A stretch of DNA of 64,000 bases from Neolecta irregularis DAH-3 (taxonomy: Eukaryota; Ascomycota; Neolectomycetes; Neolectales; Neolectaceae): NCBI GenBank assembly GCA_001929475.1, contig LXFE01000206.1, positions 1 through 64,000 on the forward strand. Direction: 5' to 3'. Below are positions 10,752 to 22,547 of this stretch, one piece after another. A model generated the notes under the pieces. It made no database searches and was not told where the DNA came from. It saw nothing but the letters and a program-made list of their open reading frames with translations. Position numbers and translations under genes: made by a program. How positions within the stretch are numbered: the stretch's first letter is position 1; every line of letters starts with the position of its first letter.

Positions 10752-11560
10752 TAGTGCAAGCGGATACTAGTGAAGTATCCCAGACACCAGGTGTAAGTCC
10801 ACCCCAGTGAGCTTACTACGCATAACCGTGGCATAAGGATGTGTGGAGTGGGCATAACATAAGATTTTGAAGGGAACAAGGAATGATAAAGGTTATCGAA
10901 GGGAATGATAACAGTTATACGTGTCTGTAAGTAGATAGCTGGATCCTCACCTGAGTGCAGGTGAGATCTAATCTTGTATTATGCTGAGTATAGAATCTGG
11001 TTCAGTCTTTAATCCCTCCATTTAGAATCCCAGTTTCCTATGTATTCGTAGATTTTGTTAACACTAAACCTGATGCCAGAATTCTACGATATGAGGTTTG
11101 CACCAGGTGACGGCGATGATGGTCAAATTCGAACCGAACTTTACTGAGCGCAAATATACATAGTCAGTGATATTCTTGCTAACCCTTGCCTTGCCATTCA
11201 AAGCGGTGGCTCTATTCGCGAATAAACCTTAAAGTTACAGGACCAAGTTCTTTTACTTGCCTTTATGCAATGCACTTGCTAGTTATAAATAATATCTGTA
11301 GAAAAGCACTTTAGAGCAGAGCATGAAGCTGATATACGGACAGCCACCGTCGATTATATCTATTGGCGAGCGCAACTAGACTTTTCTGCTGAACTTGTAT
11401 ACCCGGATGTTTGTCCCATTCTGCTAGTGACTCATCCCACCACCAAAAATCTTTTACGGGAGTCTAGACTGCAATTCTGATCACTTTACGGTTCCTGCGG
11501 CCGCAAGCAATCCTTTCTCTACACAGGGATAACTCGTATCTATTGATATTCAAAAGAAGA
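10752..11560. other. Intergenic stretch upstream of ArgRS
   Basis: No gene recognised. There is a short perfect inverted repeat (CTCACCTG-n4-CAGGTGAG) near 10946-10965. I checked for tRNA A and B boxes and found none that pair up. Confidence 0.4.
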
Positions 11561-13570
11561 ATGTCCGAGGATTTGTCTAGACGTTTAGGTGCTCTGGGAA
11601 TAACAGAGAAAATCAAACCATTCTCGGATTGCAATCTTGAGGGGAACCCAATCGATATCTTCAAATCGTACATCGCTGATCAACTGTCTCAAATTTCTGG
11701 AAGCGACCCGAATACAATTTTGGACGCGCTCGAGACCCCATTAAAGCCAGAAAATGGGGATTTGATTATACCCATCCCAAAATTGAAATTAAAAGGCAAC
11801 CCCAACAATTTTGCTACACAGTGGTCAGAAAAAGTAGTAATTTAGCCCTTCATCAAGCTAAGCGCTATTAGTTTCCAACTTCGTCTCTCATTTCTTCGAC
11901 AAATGCATCAGGTGTCTTTCTGAAATTCTTCTTCTCCGATAGCTACCTGAAGAATATCGTACTGAAAGACATCTATACACGAGAGGCATTATATGGACAG
12001 AACGAATCTGGGAAAGGAAAAAAAGTCATCGTCGAGTTCTCCAGCCCAAATATTGCAAAAGAATTCCATGCCGGTCATCTTAGGAATACAATGCTCGGTG
12101 CTGTCATCGCAAATCTGCACGAATCCTGTGGCTGGAAAGTCTATCGTATGAATTATCTCGGTGATTGGGGAAAACAGTTTGGTACATTGCGTTACTTTTT
12201 CGAACACGCTAATCTGGAGGTCTTCTAGCCATTGGATTTGAACGATTCGGGAGCGAAGAAGAACTAGCTAACAATCCGTTCGAACATCTATATAACGTCT
12301 ACGTTCGTATCAATTCCGAAGCGGAAGCGGAAGAAGTGAAAATCAATGCCGCAAAGCTCTTGGTGAAAGAAAACGGCGAGGAATATACCCGCCCTGAAAA
12401 CAACCTGCATGACTTAGCCCGAGCCTATTTTCACAAGATGGAGAATGGTATGGACCACTTATCCCAAAAAAGGAAAAGCTAAGAAAAGGTGACGAATCTG
12501 CTCTCAGCTTGTGGAAACGATTCAGGGATTACTCAATCCAGAGGTTCAAAACCAATTATGCGCGTCTGAACGTTCACTTTGATGAGTATTCGGGAGAATC
12601 ACAAGTCAGCAATGAATCTATCGACAAAGCAATGAAAATTCTCGATTCAAAGGGTTTGCTAGTCCGGGATGATGGCGCAGTACTAATTGATTTCAACGAT
12701 AAGAAACTTGGAAAAGCTATCATCACCAAAAAGGATGGTACAACACTTTATTTGACCAGAGATATCGGCGCCGCTCTTCAACGCTATGAGGACCATAAAT
12801 TCGATAAAATGGTCTACGTTGTTGCTAGTCAACAAGACCTGCATCTCGCGCAACTTTTCAAGATCCTTGAGAAAATGGAATATCCCTGGGCCGATCGATG
12901 TCTTCATGTCAATTATGGACTAGTGAAGGGAATGTCTACTCGCAAAGGAACAGCTGTGTTCTTAGACGATATCTTGAAAGACACGGCTGATAAAATGCAT
13001 GAAGTTATGAGGACAAATGAAACGAAGTATCACCAGGTTCAAAACCCCGAGAGCACAGCTCATATTGTTGGAATGGCGGCCATTATAGTTTCTGACATGT
13101 CTGGAAAACGGTAAATCTCATTGTTTAATTGAATATTGCTAACGCACAGAAATAACAGTTATACATTTAGTTGGGATCGCATGTTCAACTTTGAGGGAGA
13201 TACCGGGCCCTATCTTCAATATGCTCACGCACGACTCTGTTCAATGGAACGAAATTCCGAGTTCAGACTAGAACATCTCTCTGCTGCAGATTTCTCAAGC
13301 CTCAATGAAAGGCAGGCAATTAATCTCCTTCGCATACTTTCTCAATATCCGGATGTTGTTCTCAGTGCCTTCAAAACCCAAGAACCTTCTACTATCGTCA
13401 CATATCTGTTCAAAATGACCCATTGCATGAGCAGCTGTTACGATGTCCTATGGGTCGCTAATCAACCTCACCATATCGCCCTTCCCAGGATGGCGCTATA
13501 CCGTGCTGCTAGAGTGGTATTAGGAAATGCGTTGAGATTGCTGGGGATCACGCCTGTCGAACGCATGTAA
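11561..13570 (+). CDS. Arginyl-tRNA synthetase
   Basis: Class I aminoacyl-tRNA synthetase that charges tRNA-Arg; 617 residues, close to the fungal cytosolic/mitochondrial ArgRS length. Exons 11561-11833, 11872-12181, 12220-12447, 12489-13110, 13150-13570 (introns 38, 38, 41 and 39 nt). The HIGH-type motif appears as HAGHLRNT (residue ~157), followed by the family segment [11 protein letters not shown]. The KMSKS-type loop is [10 protein letters not shown] near residue 418, and the anticodon-binding DALR-like C-terminus ends [10 protein letters not shown]. The N-terminal Add1-type domain starts at the chosen ATG; upstream in-frame codons lack ATG. Whether it serves cytosol, mitochondria or both is not clear, since no strong targeting peptide is seen. 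Confidence 0.93.
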
Positions 13571-13895
13571 AATATTCCTTCATGTTGGCGATTAGGGAAA
13601 ATAGATTGTGCATGTTGAATTACGATTTTGTTCATTCCTCTCCTGACCAGCAAGGATGGGCAAACTCGATCCAACCTGGATGGACAAAGCTGCTGTCAGG
13701 GCCATCTGGTTCAACTAGGGTAACATGTAAATGTAAAGGGGCTGCTGGAGAGGGTGATAGAGTGCGACGGCGTTTTGGTGTGGCACTGCAGAAAGCATTG
13801 TGCCCAAATAACATTAAAAAATGTCACATTTCCTGTTTATAATATCATGATATTTTTTCCAGGTGGCTACTGAACGTAGCCTAAAACAAAGTGTT

Positions 13896-14612
13896 TTATA
13901 CATAGAGGGTCTCCCGTTCTTCTCTAGAGACTCTTTTACCCGGTTTCCGACGACTACAAAGAGCTATACAACCCCGACAGCTTGCAACAATACAGAACCC
14001 GATAGCAGTCAAGACCATTGCAGCGACTAAACTAGAAATGAGGTAAACGCCTGCCAGAGTTGCCTTCGTTAAAGGTTTGGAATCCTCATAAGATTTAAAA
14101 GACAATGATTCTTCTGCGAGCTTAGAGACTGTTTCGTCCTTACCAAGAGACGACCCTGTCATGGTGAAGTAGTATTTGGAAGAAGGGAGGGAAGAATGTT
14201 TGTTTTTCGATGCAACGCAAAGGTTCTTATCTGTGCTGTATACCATTACTAGATCTCCCTTGAAAGACTGGATCTCCGATATCATCTTCTCCTGGTCATC
14301 ACAAGAAACCGTGAGGAGATCAATATCAGACATTACGCGCTTTTGCTTTACTGTTAACTGCCATCTTTGGGAAAGAATGAATACTTCAAGTTTTCTCGCA
14401 ATTCCTGCTACATCGACGCCGGTTAATGCTTCATATGTAACCTTGACAACCGGTTCTCCATATGTATTGCTGAAAGTTAACGTTCTTAGATCCGAAGAAT
14501 CCTTCGTATGCCCGTTGTCCGCAGGTGCAATATCATGCTGGTAGTTTGACGAACCAGGAGCTCCACGAGCTAGAATAGGCACCGCAACGCTTAAAATAAA
14601 TGTGAAGAGCAT
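13896..14612 (-). CDS. Predicted type I membrane protein, unrecognised
   Basis: Single-exon, 238 residues. A signal peptide (MLFTFILSVAVPILARGAPG) is followed by a lumenal/extracellular domain with few cysteines, one transmembrane helix near residues 190-212 (VYLISSLVAAMVLTAIGFCI) and a short cytosolic tail rich in Cys and Arg. The tail could be palmitoylated next to the membrane (CRGCIALCSRRK). No domain recognised. It converges with ArgRS; the 325-bp gap (13571-13895) holds no supported gene. Confidence 0.65.
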   Translation of the reverse strand: MLFTFILSVAVPILARGAPGSSNYQHDIAPADNGHTKDSSDLRTLTFSNTYGEPVVKVTYEALTGVDVAGIARKLEVFILSQRWQLTVKQKRVMSDIDLLTVSCDDQEKMISEIQSFKGDLVMVYSTDKNLCVASKNKHSSLPSSKYYFTMTGSSLGKDETVSKLAEESLSFKSYEDSKPLTKATLAGVYLISSLVAAMVLTAIGFCIVASCRGCIALCSRRKPGKRVSREERETLYV

Positions 14613-15573
14613 TCAGGTCAAAAAGAAGTGATTCGTGAACCAATCCGGATTACGATTGTTTTTTATCTATGTCCGCATCCGGAGTGGCTTCAAAATAGCT
14701 GATTTCGGCCAACTCTTTCTTGGAGCTTTCAATCAGTTCGCCAGGTTGGAAATCCTAACAATTGAAAGATACTCTATGACATGTGGGACTGGTGGTTCAT
14801 CAGAAGGTAGCCTCCACAACAACTTTGCCAGCCAGAACAACATGCGTTTTACGTTATATAAATGAATTAGATATTATCATTTCAAAAGCATTCGATTTGA
14901 AAGACATTGCTATTATATGAAAATCCAAAAATGCGCAAGTGGCCTGAGTCAATGTTATACAGGAACGTAGAACTTTTAAGAGGTTACGGGTAGTGGTAGA
15001 GTGAGGAGCCTGTCTGCCCTCTAGTTTCCCTACATGGTTTTCCATCAGGGCTGGATCCGTAAGAGAAGTCCCAGATTTCTAGCGTATTTAAGAGTTAATC
15101 CTACAACCTAGTTCTATTAGATACATGAGCCTCTAAGAATTATGAGTGGCCAGTGGTGTTTTCAAAAGCGGATGTGGCTTGAATGGCGCAAGTAATACTT
15201 TCCGCTTTCAGTGTCCCCAATGCCTCCCCCGCCCCCGTCGAAGCCTCTTGATTGGGTGAGGGGCTTTGCGTATTCGCCACTACATATGGATCTGGCCACT
15301 ATTTACAATAGCTACAGGAGACACTTATGACGATGAGATTACATACATAGATATCTGCAAATGGTAACTTTGACCAAGCAGAAGGTAGACCACGGTGTCA
15401 CTGTTTTGTTAGACCTTCAAACACTAATGCAGCTTTCCCAAACCGGAATCTCACAGTTGGAATGATATGTTGTTTGGTTGCCTCCTCCCAAGTCTCCACA
15501 TTCGGTTCTAGTTTTACATTAACTTCTACCCCCAGAAAGGTTGTCGCCTTTCATCCTGTTCGGGTCGCCTGCT
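14613..15573. other. Intergenic stretch without a supported gene
   Basis: Lies between two divergently transcribed membrane-protein genes. A frame at 14635-14865 and others are short and unlike any family I know. The C-rich run near 15220-15235 is isolated. Confidence 0.45.
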
Positions 15574-16460
15574 ATGGAACATCCCGGACTAACCTCGCAT
15601 GAGAAATGGATTCTCCAGGGCGTGACGTTTGCCTTCCTGATATACTGTTTGTTTCGGGTTTATCTTCCTACCGAGGCCGCGATTCTAAGTGCTAGATGGT
15701 GATTCCAATGACTCGAAGTCTGAAATCAAAAGAAGACATTATTAAATTATTCACGACTCAACCCATTTTCATAGCACTAACCGTGTCGTGCCTTATATCA
15801 GGGATCCTTTTTTTTCTTAAGGGTTATTACAGTTTTTCGAAACACTTCGATCTTATGGCCCACGCTCTATATGCATGCTTCGAGATGGCTGTATCCTGGT
15901 CTCGTATGCCTCGAAACCTATTTGATGACCGTCCGCGGCTGTTTACAAAAACCATGTTCATCGTCGGTGAGACCCTAGTCGGCAGCTCAATTCTCCTACG
16001 TTTTTTGGCCACGGCTATCTACGGCGTTCCCTGGGTTCATGCCGTTGCCAAATGGTGGAGTGTGATTAGCTCTATTTCATTTGTGGCTAGTGAAATGAAT
16101 TGTTTCATTCAGACCCGGAGGATGTTGAAGGAAATGCCTTCCGATTTTGAAGATTTTGACAAGACAAAGCGTGTCCTTGGATATCTAATCGAAGCGAATG
16201 CGGCGGCCAGTGTAGCTGGAATATACTCCCTATTCTACATCATTTATGGATATTTTACGCTTGATTGTTTTGCGATATTCGGTGGGAGTATCGCGTTCAA
16301 AGCATACGCCTCCGTATTTGCTATCACCTTTGCACGTAGCAGCAGAACAATAACCGCAACCCACAATACTGGCAAAGAAAGTTCTTCTGTAGCCTCTGCT
16401 CATGGCAACAAATATTTGGCCGTTTCCGCAGAGACAGGTTCAATTGAGTCTAGTGTCTAA
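15574..16460 (+). CDS. Multi-pass membrane protein, unrecognised
   Basis: Proposed 282-residue protein from exons 15574-15657 and 15696-16460. The 38-nt intron 15658-15695 is in phase and ends CTAAGTGCTAG, like confirmed introns nearby. Exon 1 adds a transmembrane helix (ILQGVTFAFLIYCLFR). Further hydrophobic helices lie near residues 50-72, 120-145 and 200-245, separated by basic loops (SWSRMPRNLFDDRPRLFTK). The polar Ser-rich C-terminus is probably cytosolic. The topology loosely recalls fungal PEX11-like or other organelle membrane proteins, but I cannot assign a family. If exon 1 is wrong the protein starts at 15696 (254 residues). Confidence 0.6.
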
Positions 16461-19000
16461 TAAAAGGAAAGGAAATACTGTATGATTGGTAGATATATCA
16501 GCCCAAGTTCCGCCAATTCCGTTTCATGTTCAAATGCCGCCTTGAAGTTTACATAGGATTAATCATAATGTTTTTTAAATTTTATCATTTTTTGTACAGT
16601 TACACAACTTCACCGATAGTATTTAAGGCTATCTAGGACTGCGGGGTTTGGGTTTCGTAACACTAATCGTCATCTTTAATGGATTATTTGGCTCACTATG
16701 TCCAAACATGAGCCTCAAATGTCATTGTCAATAGGACGATTTTTTGTTGTGAGATGAAACGAAAATTTTTCCTTCTCATTTCATCTACCTGCACAGTACA
16801 AGATCAAGTAAATCAATCGATATAGAATCTGATGTTCTAGAGGCGTCTCCCTTTCTTCCCATTGCCTTGATAGTTTCTTGTCACTAAGTCTTACTTAAGA
16901 ATCTGAAAAACCTACCTATAGTTGTCGCTGAACAATCTCTGATTACAAGAAAAGAAAGGGGCTTAACATGGGAGTTATGCTGAAAGACATGCTTTGTTGT
17001 AAGCAGATGGCAAAGAAAGCACATGTAACACACAGGCTGCAGTTGTAGAGCTTTGCACACTTAAATGACCAGAATAAAAACAAGAATTCAGATTGTTAGA
17101 TTCCTTTGCTGGATAGATAGAGTATTATTCACTGGTCCTATAAGCAGGCACCTACAGGTCTATTTATGGGAAACTGAAATAGCCGTGTCGGATATAGAAA
17201 CCTAGACTCTCACCAAAGGAAAAGCCAAACGAGACCCGTTTAAAATATACTCCAGAAGATTACTATATCTTTTTCGCACCAGAAACAACACTTATTGTTC
17301 TAGCAAACATTGGAGGAATCAGGGTTTGAAGTCTAGATAAAATAACATAGGAGACGTGCCATTAAACTGTCAATCGGAAATCGAGCCCGCTAGAGGGACC
17401 CAAAAATCTTGCTGACCATTTGACAAAGAGGAGAGATCAGCGTTCCCAACCGACTGGACCAAATCGACTGTCTAATCAGACCGTCTACTTGGACCAGACC
17501 AGCCCTTTGAAGCGGTCTAGACCTACTAGACTAGAGCTTGAGTTGGTCTAGACGGTCAAAACAGTCTGAATCTTTCATATATATAGTTAGTTGCTTAGAA
17601 GAAATAGTAGAAGGGAAAAGGTACCTGGCAAAGGGAGTTTTGTAGAGGTGAGGCAAATTGAAGTTGAGTTTCGCTGTGACCAAAATCTCAAAAATATATC
17701 TTCCCTGCCTCACATGAAATAACCAATAGCGCTAACATCTGAATTACAAAAATGAGTGACTGGCGAATCTTCAGTTATTTACAATGTTTCCAGTGCTTCC
17801 CCTCCCATTGTAATCAAAGCAACCCAGTTCTATTAGTTAATCTTTTCAGAATGTATCAGACGGTTTAGACCGACTGGTCTGGTCTATGGCCTGTTTAGAC
17901 AGACCAGACCAAGGCATCCAGTGGTCCAGACCGACCAGACCAAGAAATTCCATAGAAACTTTCATATCTGGAGCGCTTGCAGACTGAAACGTGATACTTA
18001 ATCTTTACTATTCTGTTCACAATGTTCAATTCTCTGCACGAAGTCTTCGAGAATGCTCCGGCAGTTTGACATCTGTCAGGGTCGACAACCGCAGACATTT
18101 AATCAATTGGTCTAGAGAGAAGGTGATAGGATAACCCGGAATGGCGCCTGGTCTCCATTCCTCCTTTGATCCCTTCTAGATTTCAGTCCCTTTAGAGGAC
18201 AAAATATTGATATGGAGAACAGATGTGTACACTGCGTGGAAACCCCGAGAATAGCATAAGGAAACAGGCAACAAGAGACAATGCTAGCGAATTCCTCATT
18301 AAGGGAGAATGAAGTTATCGATCGCGCTTGTTGTTGATGAAACAGCCCTGATATACAGTTTCTTATTGTTGCTAACACGCAAGATGTTGGTAAGGGGATT
18401 TACAGACCCTGCTTGGGTAAAGGTAGGATGGATCCTGTTTAGTGCATTTTGCGGATGCCCACTGAGGTTGTCTGACTGACATTGTCTAGGGTTAGCTCAG
18501 GCCTAATGACTGAGTGAAGTAGTCTAGAAGCTTGTGAACTGGCGAGTCACTATGATTCGAACGAAGCATAAGTATTGTTAGATGACTTGGCTGAGATATT
18601 ATTCTTGTCTGATGATTTTAGCCCATTCACAATTGCTTATTGTTGTTAATCCACCGCTTGATACGACAGAAGAATGACTCGTCTGCTTTGGAGTATGCGC
18701 TTATCGGATGGTCTGTGCCACCTTGCGAACCTCTAATAATGTCTCACAAGTACGGATAATGAAGGCTGTTATTCTCAGAACAGACGAATACTAATCTGTC
18801 CGAATTGTTCGGTAGGCTCAAGATTTTCCAGGCCCTCTATTCCCCAAACAGTGTCAATTCGCGTGTTTCATAGTTTCCGAAAGAGTCATTGGTGAAGGCG
18901 GTGTCTGAACAGTCATCCGCTACGTCGCCGTCTATTCTCGGTATGAAATTTTCCGATATTTTACTCATCCCCAATTCCCATATTGAGCACACAAGCTGCA
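16461..19000. other. Gene-poor stretch containing a MITE
   Basis: The longest gene-free region of the window, interrupted only by the MITE at 17438-17942. The stretch just before 19001 (about 18880-18960) has an open frame with VKAVSEQSSATSPSIL that may be a 5' exon of the arrestin gene. Otherwise no coding, tRNA or repeat structure is recognised. Confidence 0.45.
17438..17942. mobile_element. Second, inverted copy of the hAT-like MITE
   Basis: Begins CAGCGTTCCCAACCGACTGG, matching the TIR at 1780. Its interior is the reverse complement of the first copy; for example the block around 17576-17665 (ATATATATAGTTA, AGAAATAGTAGAAG, GAGGCAAATTGAAGTTGA) mirrors 2070-2160. The right end around 17900-17942 has the GGTCTGGTC-type subterminal words but no clean terminal CAGCG, so this end is diverged or truncated and I could not define a target duplication. 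Confidence 0.7.
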
Positions 19001-20163
19001 ATGCCCTCAATCAGGCAACACGGCCTTCCGATCTCCGTTGGTTTCGAAATCCCTTCACTCCCACTGGTTTCCTATGAGTCTCCAAAGATCTCATCCGGAG
19101 CATTATTGACCGGGAACATCAAGCTTGAAATCAATGTTTCATCCCTTGAACTCGACAGTTTTATCGTCGAAGTTATCCAATTAGTCACATCAAAAAGACC
19201 TGTCAAAACTTCCTGTCTAGATTGCATAACTCGAAAACGCACCATGTGCATCAAAAGATACATCTCTGTCCCAGTGTTGATGGCTCAAGGATCCCACGAA
19301 TACCCTCTGACATTTCTCTTTAAAGGATCCTGGCCGGCCACCACTTCATCGCGTATATCATTAATCGAGTACTATCTCGTTGCTACAGTTACAAGTGGAA
19401 AGAGAGATGGGAAAACAGTGTCCTATATCTCCGAAAGGCCAATTCATCTGAACAGATCATATGAATATCTGGAGGAGGGCCTAAAACACCTTCGAAAATT
19501 TCCCGATACATCCGTCAAGTGCAAGATTTTTCTCCCCACAAGTATTCATCCCCATTCAAGCTTTCTAGTCACGATCCAATTCACCGGTTTGAAAGAACAG
19601 AGTGGAGATGTTTGGGGTATTGACAGCCTTAACTGGATGTTGAAAGAATACGGAGTCATCGTCAGCCTTCCCTGCTTCCAACACGCGCACCATACTTCTT
19701 CTCATGGGTTTGTTCACGAAGAGAAGAAAATTGTCGGCGCGGGACGAATAAGTAAAGGATTCAAATACATTGATGCTCAAAAATCCGAGTGTCATATGGA
19801 ATTTGAATTCTTTTCTGGACAGGAAGCCGCGAGCGATGTTTCCGGACCCAGCGGAATTGAGATTTCCCACGACATGACTCTCGATTTCACTGTTCTTCTA
19901 GCTAGGAAGGGCGCTGGTCTGTCAACACGGGTATTGAGTATGAAATGTCCAGTTGTCATCTCAAGTAGACCCGGAATGGGCATATCATGGGATAATGAAA
20001 CACCCCCAATGTATGGAACCATACCACGACACAAACTGACGACTGTAGTTATGATCACATCAAAGATCTCGGGCCGCCTCAGTACAACGGACTTTCCTTC
20101 CCTATTACATCTTCTTTCCAGCCTTATTTTCATCCTCGTATTGAAGCTGTGGATGGATACTGA
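19001..20163 (+). CDS. Ldb19/ART1-type arrestin, Rsp5 adaptor
   Basis: Arrestin-related trafficking adaptor. These proteins recruit the ubiquitin ligase Rsp5 to plasma-membrane transporters through PPxY motifs. Exons 19001-20010 and 20049-20163, giving 374 residues. The N-terminal arrestin region resembles the Ldb19 family: PKISSGALLTGNIKLEI, a CxxC pair (CLDC), HEYPLTFLFKGSWPATTSS and a Y-S-E-R-P-I-x-L-x-R strand. Removing the 38-nt intron 20011-20048 changes the frame and exposes two PPxY motifs in the tail (PPIYDHI and PPQYNGL). The unspliced frame would lose the second and end in nonsense-like sequence. The true start may lie in an upstream exon around 18880-18960. Confidence 0.8.
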
Positions 20164-20388
20164 ATTCACCAAAATTTTCCTTGTATAACATATGCATTCC
20201 TTTTGAGGTTGTTTTCTTTGGATATTCTTAAAAAGATCAAATGGAAAGCTTTTAAATCCATGATGCCATTGAATATTGATATCTGGGTTGGGCAGGTGAT
20301 TCCTTTGTCAACCTCAACCACACCGAGTATTCTTTACTTTTTACTTCTTGCCGTTTCTATCATCACAATCAACTATTAAGATACACGG

Positions 20389-21224
20389 ATGGGCAACGAT
20401 GGGGGTTCAATTCCCAAGCGAACCGATCTTGTCAAACTATCGGCGAGAGAGGCATATACCAAAGAACTCGACGCGGCCACCTCGACAGACTCTCTTACTT
20501 ATTGCGCTCTATCTAAAAGGCCACTGTCTTCCCCCCTCGTATCATGTGCACTGGGCCGTTTATATAATAAGGACGCTGTTCTAGAGTATCTCATTTCTCC
20601 GGAAACATGTTCATTCGGAGATGCAGATATCACAATTCCCCATGTCAAAAATATTAAAGACGTGGTTGTACTGAAATTGACGGAGAATTCAGAATGGGAC
20701 GAAGATAAGATGAATGCTAAATGGACATGTCCTGTCACGAGACGGGAGATGAATGTCGGTGGGAAATTTGTTTATCTTGCCGGTTGTGGGGACGTTTTTT
20801 CAAAAGATGCGGTTGACACTATTGAATCAGACGAATGTTTACAAGTATTGTTTCTCCTCATTTGTTTTCATTTACATTCTAGTGCGGAAGTAAATTTGAG
20901 AAACAAGATGTAATTCCGATTAATCCGTCAAAGACAGACTTACCTGCTCTCAAAGCGCGAATGGAGAAACTCGAGTCGAAAGGAATCACCCATAGTCTTG
21001 TTCCGGCGAAAAAGTCTAAGAAAAGGAAAGCAGACAAACAGGATCAACATGTTCTAACAATTAAACGTATTAACACGGCTCCCGAAGTAAAAAGTGGAAC
21101 TGTTGCCGGTGATCTCGCAAGGAGAGTAGGTGTCGACGTTAAAGTAAAGGAACAGAGTGATGCCATCAAGAGCCTCTATGCTACTAAGAAGACTATTAAA
21201 GCTGGAAATGGATTTTTGAATTGA
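20389..21224 (+). CDS. rtf2: Replication termination factor Rtf2
   Basis: 265-residue Rtf2-family protein (exons 20389-20844 and 20883-21224; 38-nt intron). It starts with the signature MGNDGGSIPKRTDLVK and carries the degenerate RING-like Rtf2 domain: YCALSKRPLSSPLVSCALGR, then WTCPVTRREMNVGGKFVYLA and the CGSKFEKQDVIPINP segment after the intron. The tail is lysine-rich (KKSKKRKADK). In fission yeast Rtf2 stabilises paused replication forks at the RTS1 barrier; in several fungi it also supports splicing. The gene converges with RPC25, stops 169 bp apart. Confidence 0.93.
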
Positions 21225-21393
21225 TGAAAACCAGAGGCGATTTTTACAAAATAAGGATACATATGTACTACTACCTGAACTACTCAGTCCGATGCTACGA
21301 GCATAGAGTCTAAACATCGATAAAGATGGTGGGAGCAAGTAATTAACACTGCGAAGATATATGCAGCGGAGAGAAGGTTAATAATACACAATT

Positions 21394-22182
21394 TTACCAC
21401 CATTCAATGTCTCCCAGTCCCGGACCATTGCAGCTTCCCTTAATTAAATGAGCTTAAATTTATAAATCACGAATGATACGATAATGGTATATGGAGCTTG
21501 CTTATTCTCTTCGTCAATTTTACTAGTTTTTGGTGTAGTGTCGACAAATCGCTCATCAGCAACCGCAAATCGTATCTGAGCTCCAGGATCGAAATAAGCG
21601 TCATTGGCTTCGTTATGCCATATCCAAACCTGTTCGTCTTGGTTGCTTTTTTCTAGTTAACAGATAAAATATTGTTTGCAACGTACAATGTTGAATTATC
21701 GAAGAGTAAAGTAGCTGGTATAAATATATCATCAAAGAATTCCATAGAAACTAAGATGAGCCGTTAAATGTGACATCAAGGTGTACCTTTGATCCCAGTA
21801 GGCGACTGGCTGCTGATTTTTCCAGCTAAAACTTCTCCTCGAAAAGGCCGGAACACTACGAGTCTAAATTCAGCCTCGATATACGCTGATCCATCTCCGT
21901 GCTTTATGGTACCCTCCGAAATCGATATCAGATCAAATAAACATATTGCAAGACCGAGATCTTGGACAACCTAGCCAAGTATTAATATATATTTGTAAAT
22001 GATCATAGAAAAGGAATTCCTCTTTCTGCTTGAGGATTTCGGGCTTCTCAAAGTTAAAATGTGATACATACCTTATTGGCAAACTTGGAGTTTAATTGTT
22101 CTGTCACTGCCTCAAAAGTTGGTTTTCGGAACGAATTCGGAACGAGAGCAACAATATCCGTCAAACGAGATAAAATGAACAT
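21394..22182 (-). CDS. RPC25: RNA polymerase III subunit Rpc25/Rpc8
   Basis: Five short exons (22182-22072, 21970-21787, 21750-21687, 21645-21480, 21438-21394) give 189 residues matching the Pol III Rpb7-like subunit. This subunit forms the stalk with Rpc17 and acts in initiation. Landmarks: start MFILSRLTDIVALVP, end of exon 1 LNSKFANK, FRLVVFRPFRGEVLAGKI, FFDDIFIPATLLF, QVWIWHNE, AQIRFAVADERFVDTTPK, QAPYTII and the terminal GPGLGDIEWW. Introns are 101, 36, 41 and 41 nt; the first is an outlier in this window. No single open frame covers the gene, so it is easily missed. Confidence 0.9.
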
Positions 22183-22547
22183 GATGATCAGACCCTCTCT
22201 GGATCACGTTGCATTGGGCTGAATCAAACCGATCTTGTCCCGGAATTTCTGGTGTCGACTCTTGAGGAAGTTTCAACGTCGGAGTCAACTGGCTTCATAG
22301 GAAGAGCAGATTCCTGCCTAAATCCATTTTGCAGAAACAAACTACGTCAATTAATTGAAAGTATTCGAGACCTGAGCTATTGTAGGCTTCGATCTGAACG
22401 GATATAGAAGACTAGATATACAAAGGAAATTTTGATTCACGGATAACCGGAACCGATGCTACAATTACTTGACCACAAGATTCCAACTGTCTGTATTATC
22501 TGATTCAAATTTCTAAGTAAGACAATGGATCTCAAGCAATAGGCAGC

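Noticed and set aside
11115..11145. Possible tRNA B box on the minus strand (GGTTCGAATTT)
   Set aside because: No A box at the right distance and no acceptor stem pairing could be found.
13582..13842. Plus-strand frame of 86 codons after ArgRS
   Set aside because: No ATG-led domain or homology; sits in a convergent gap and looks like repeat-derived sequence.
20400..20420. tRNA B-box-like GGGTTCAATTCCC
   Set aside because: It lies in the first codons of RTF2 (GNDGGSIP), and no A box or cloverleaf fits around it.
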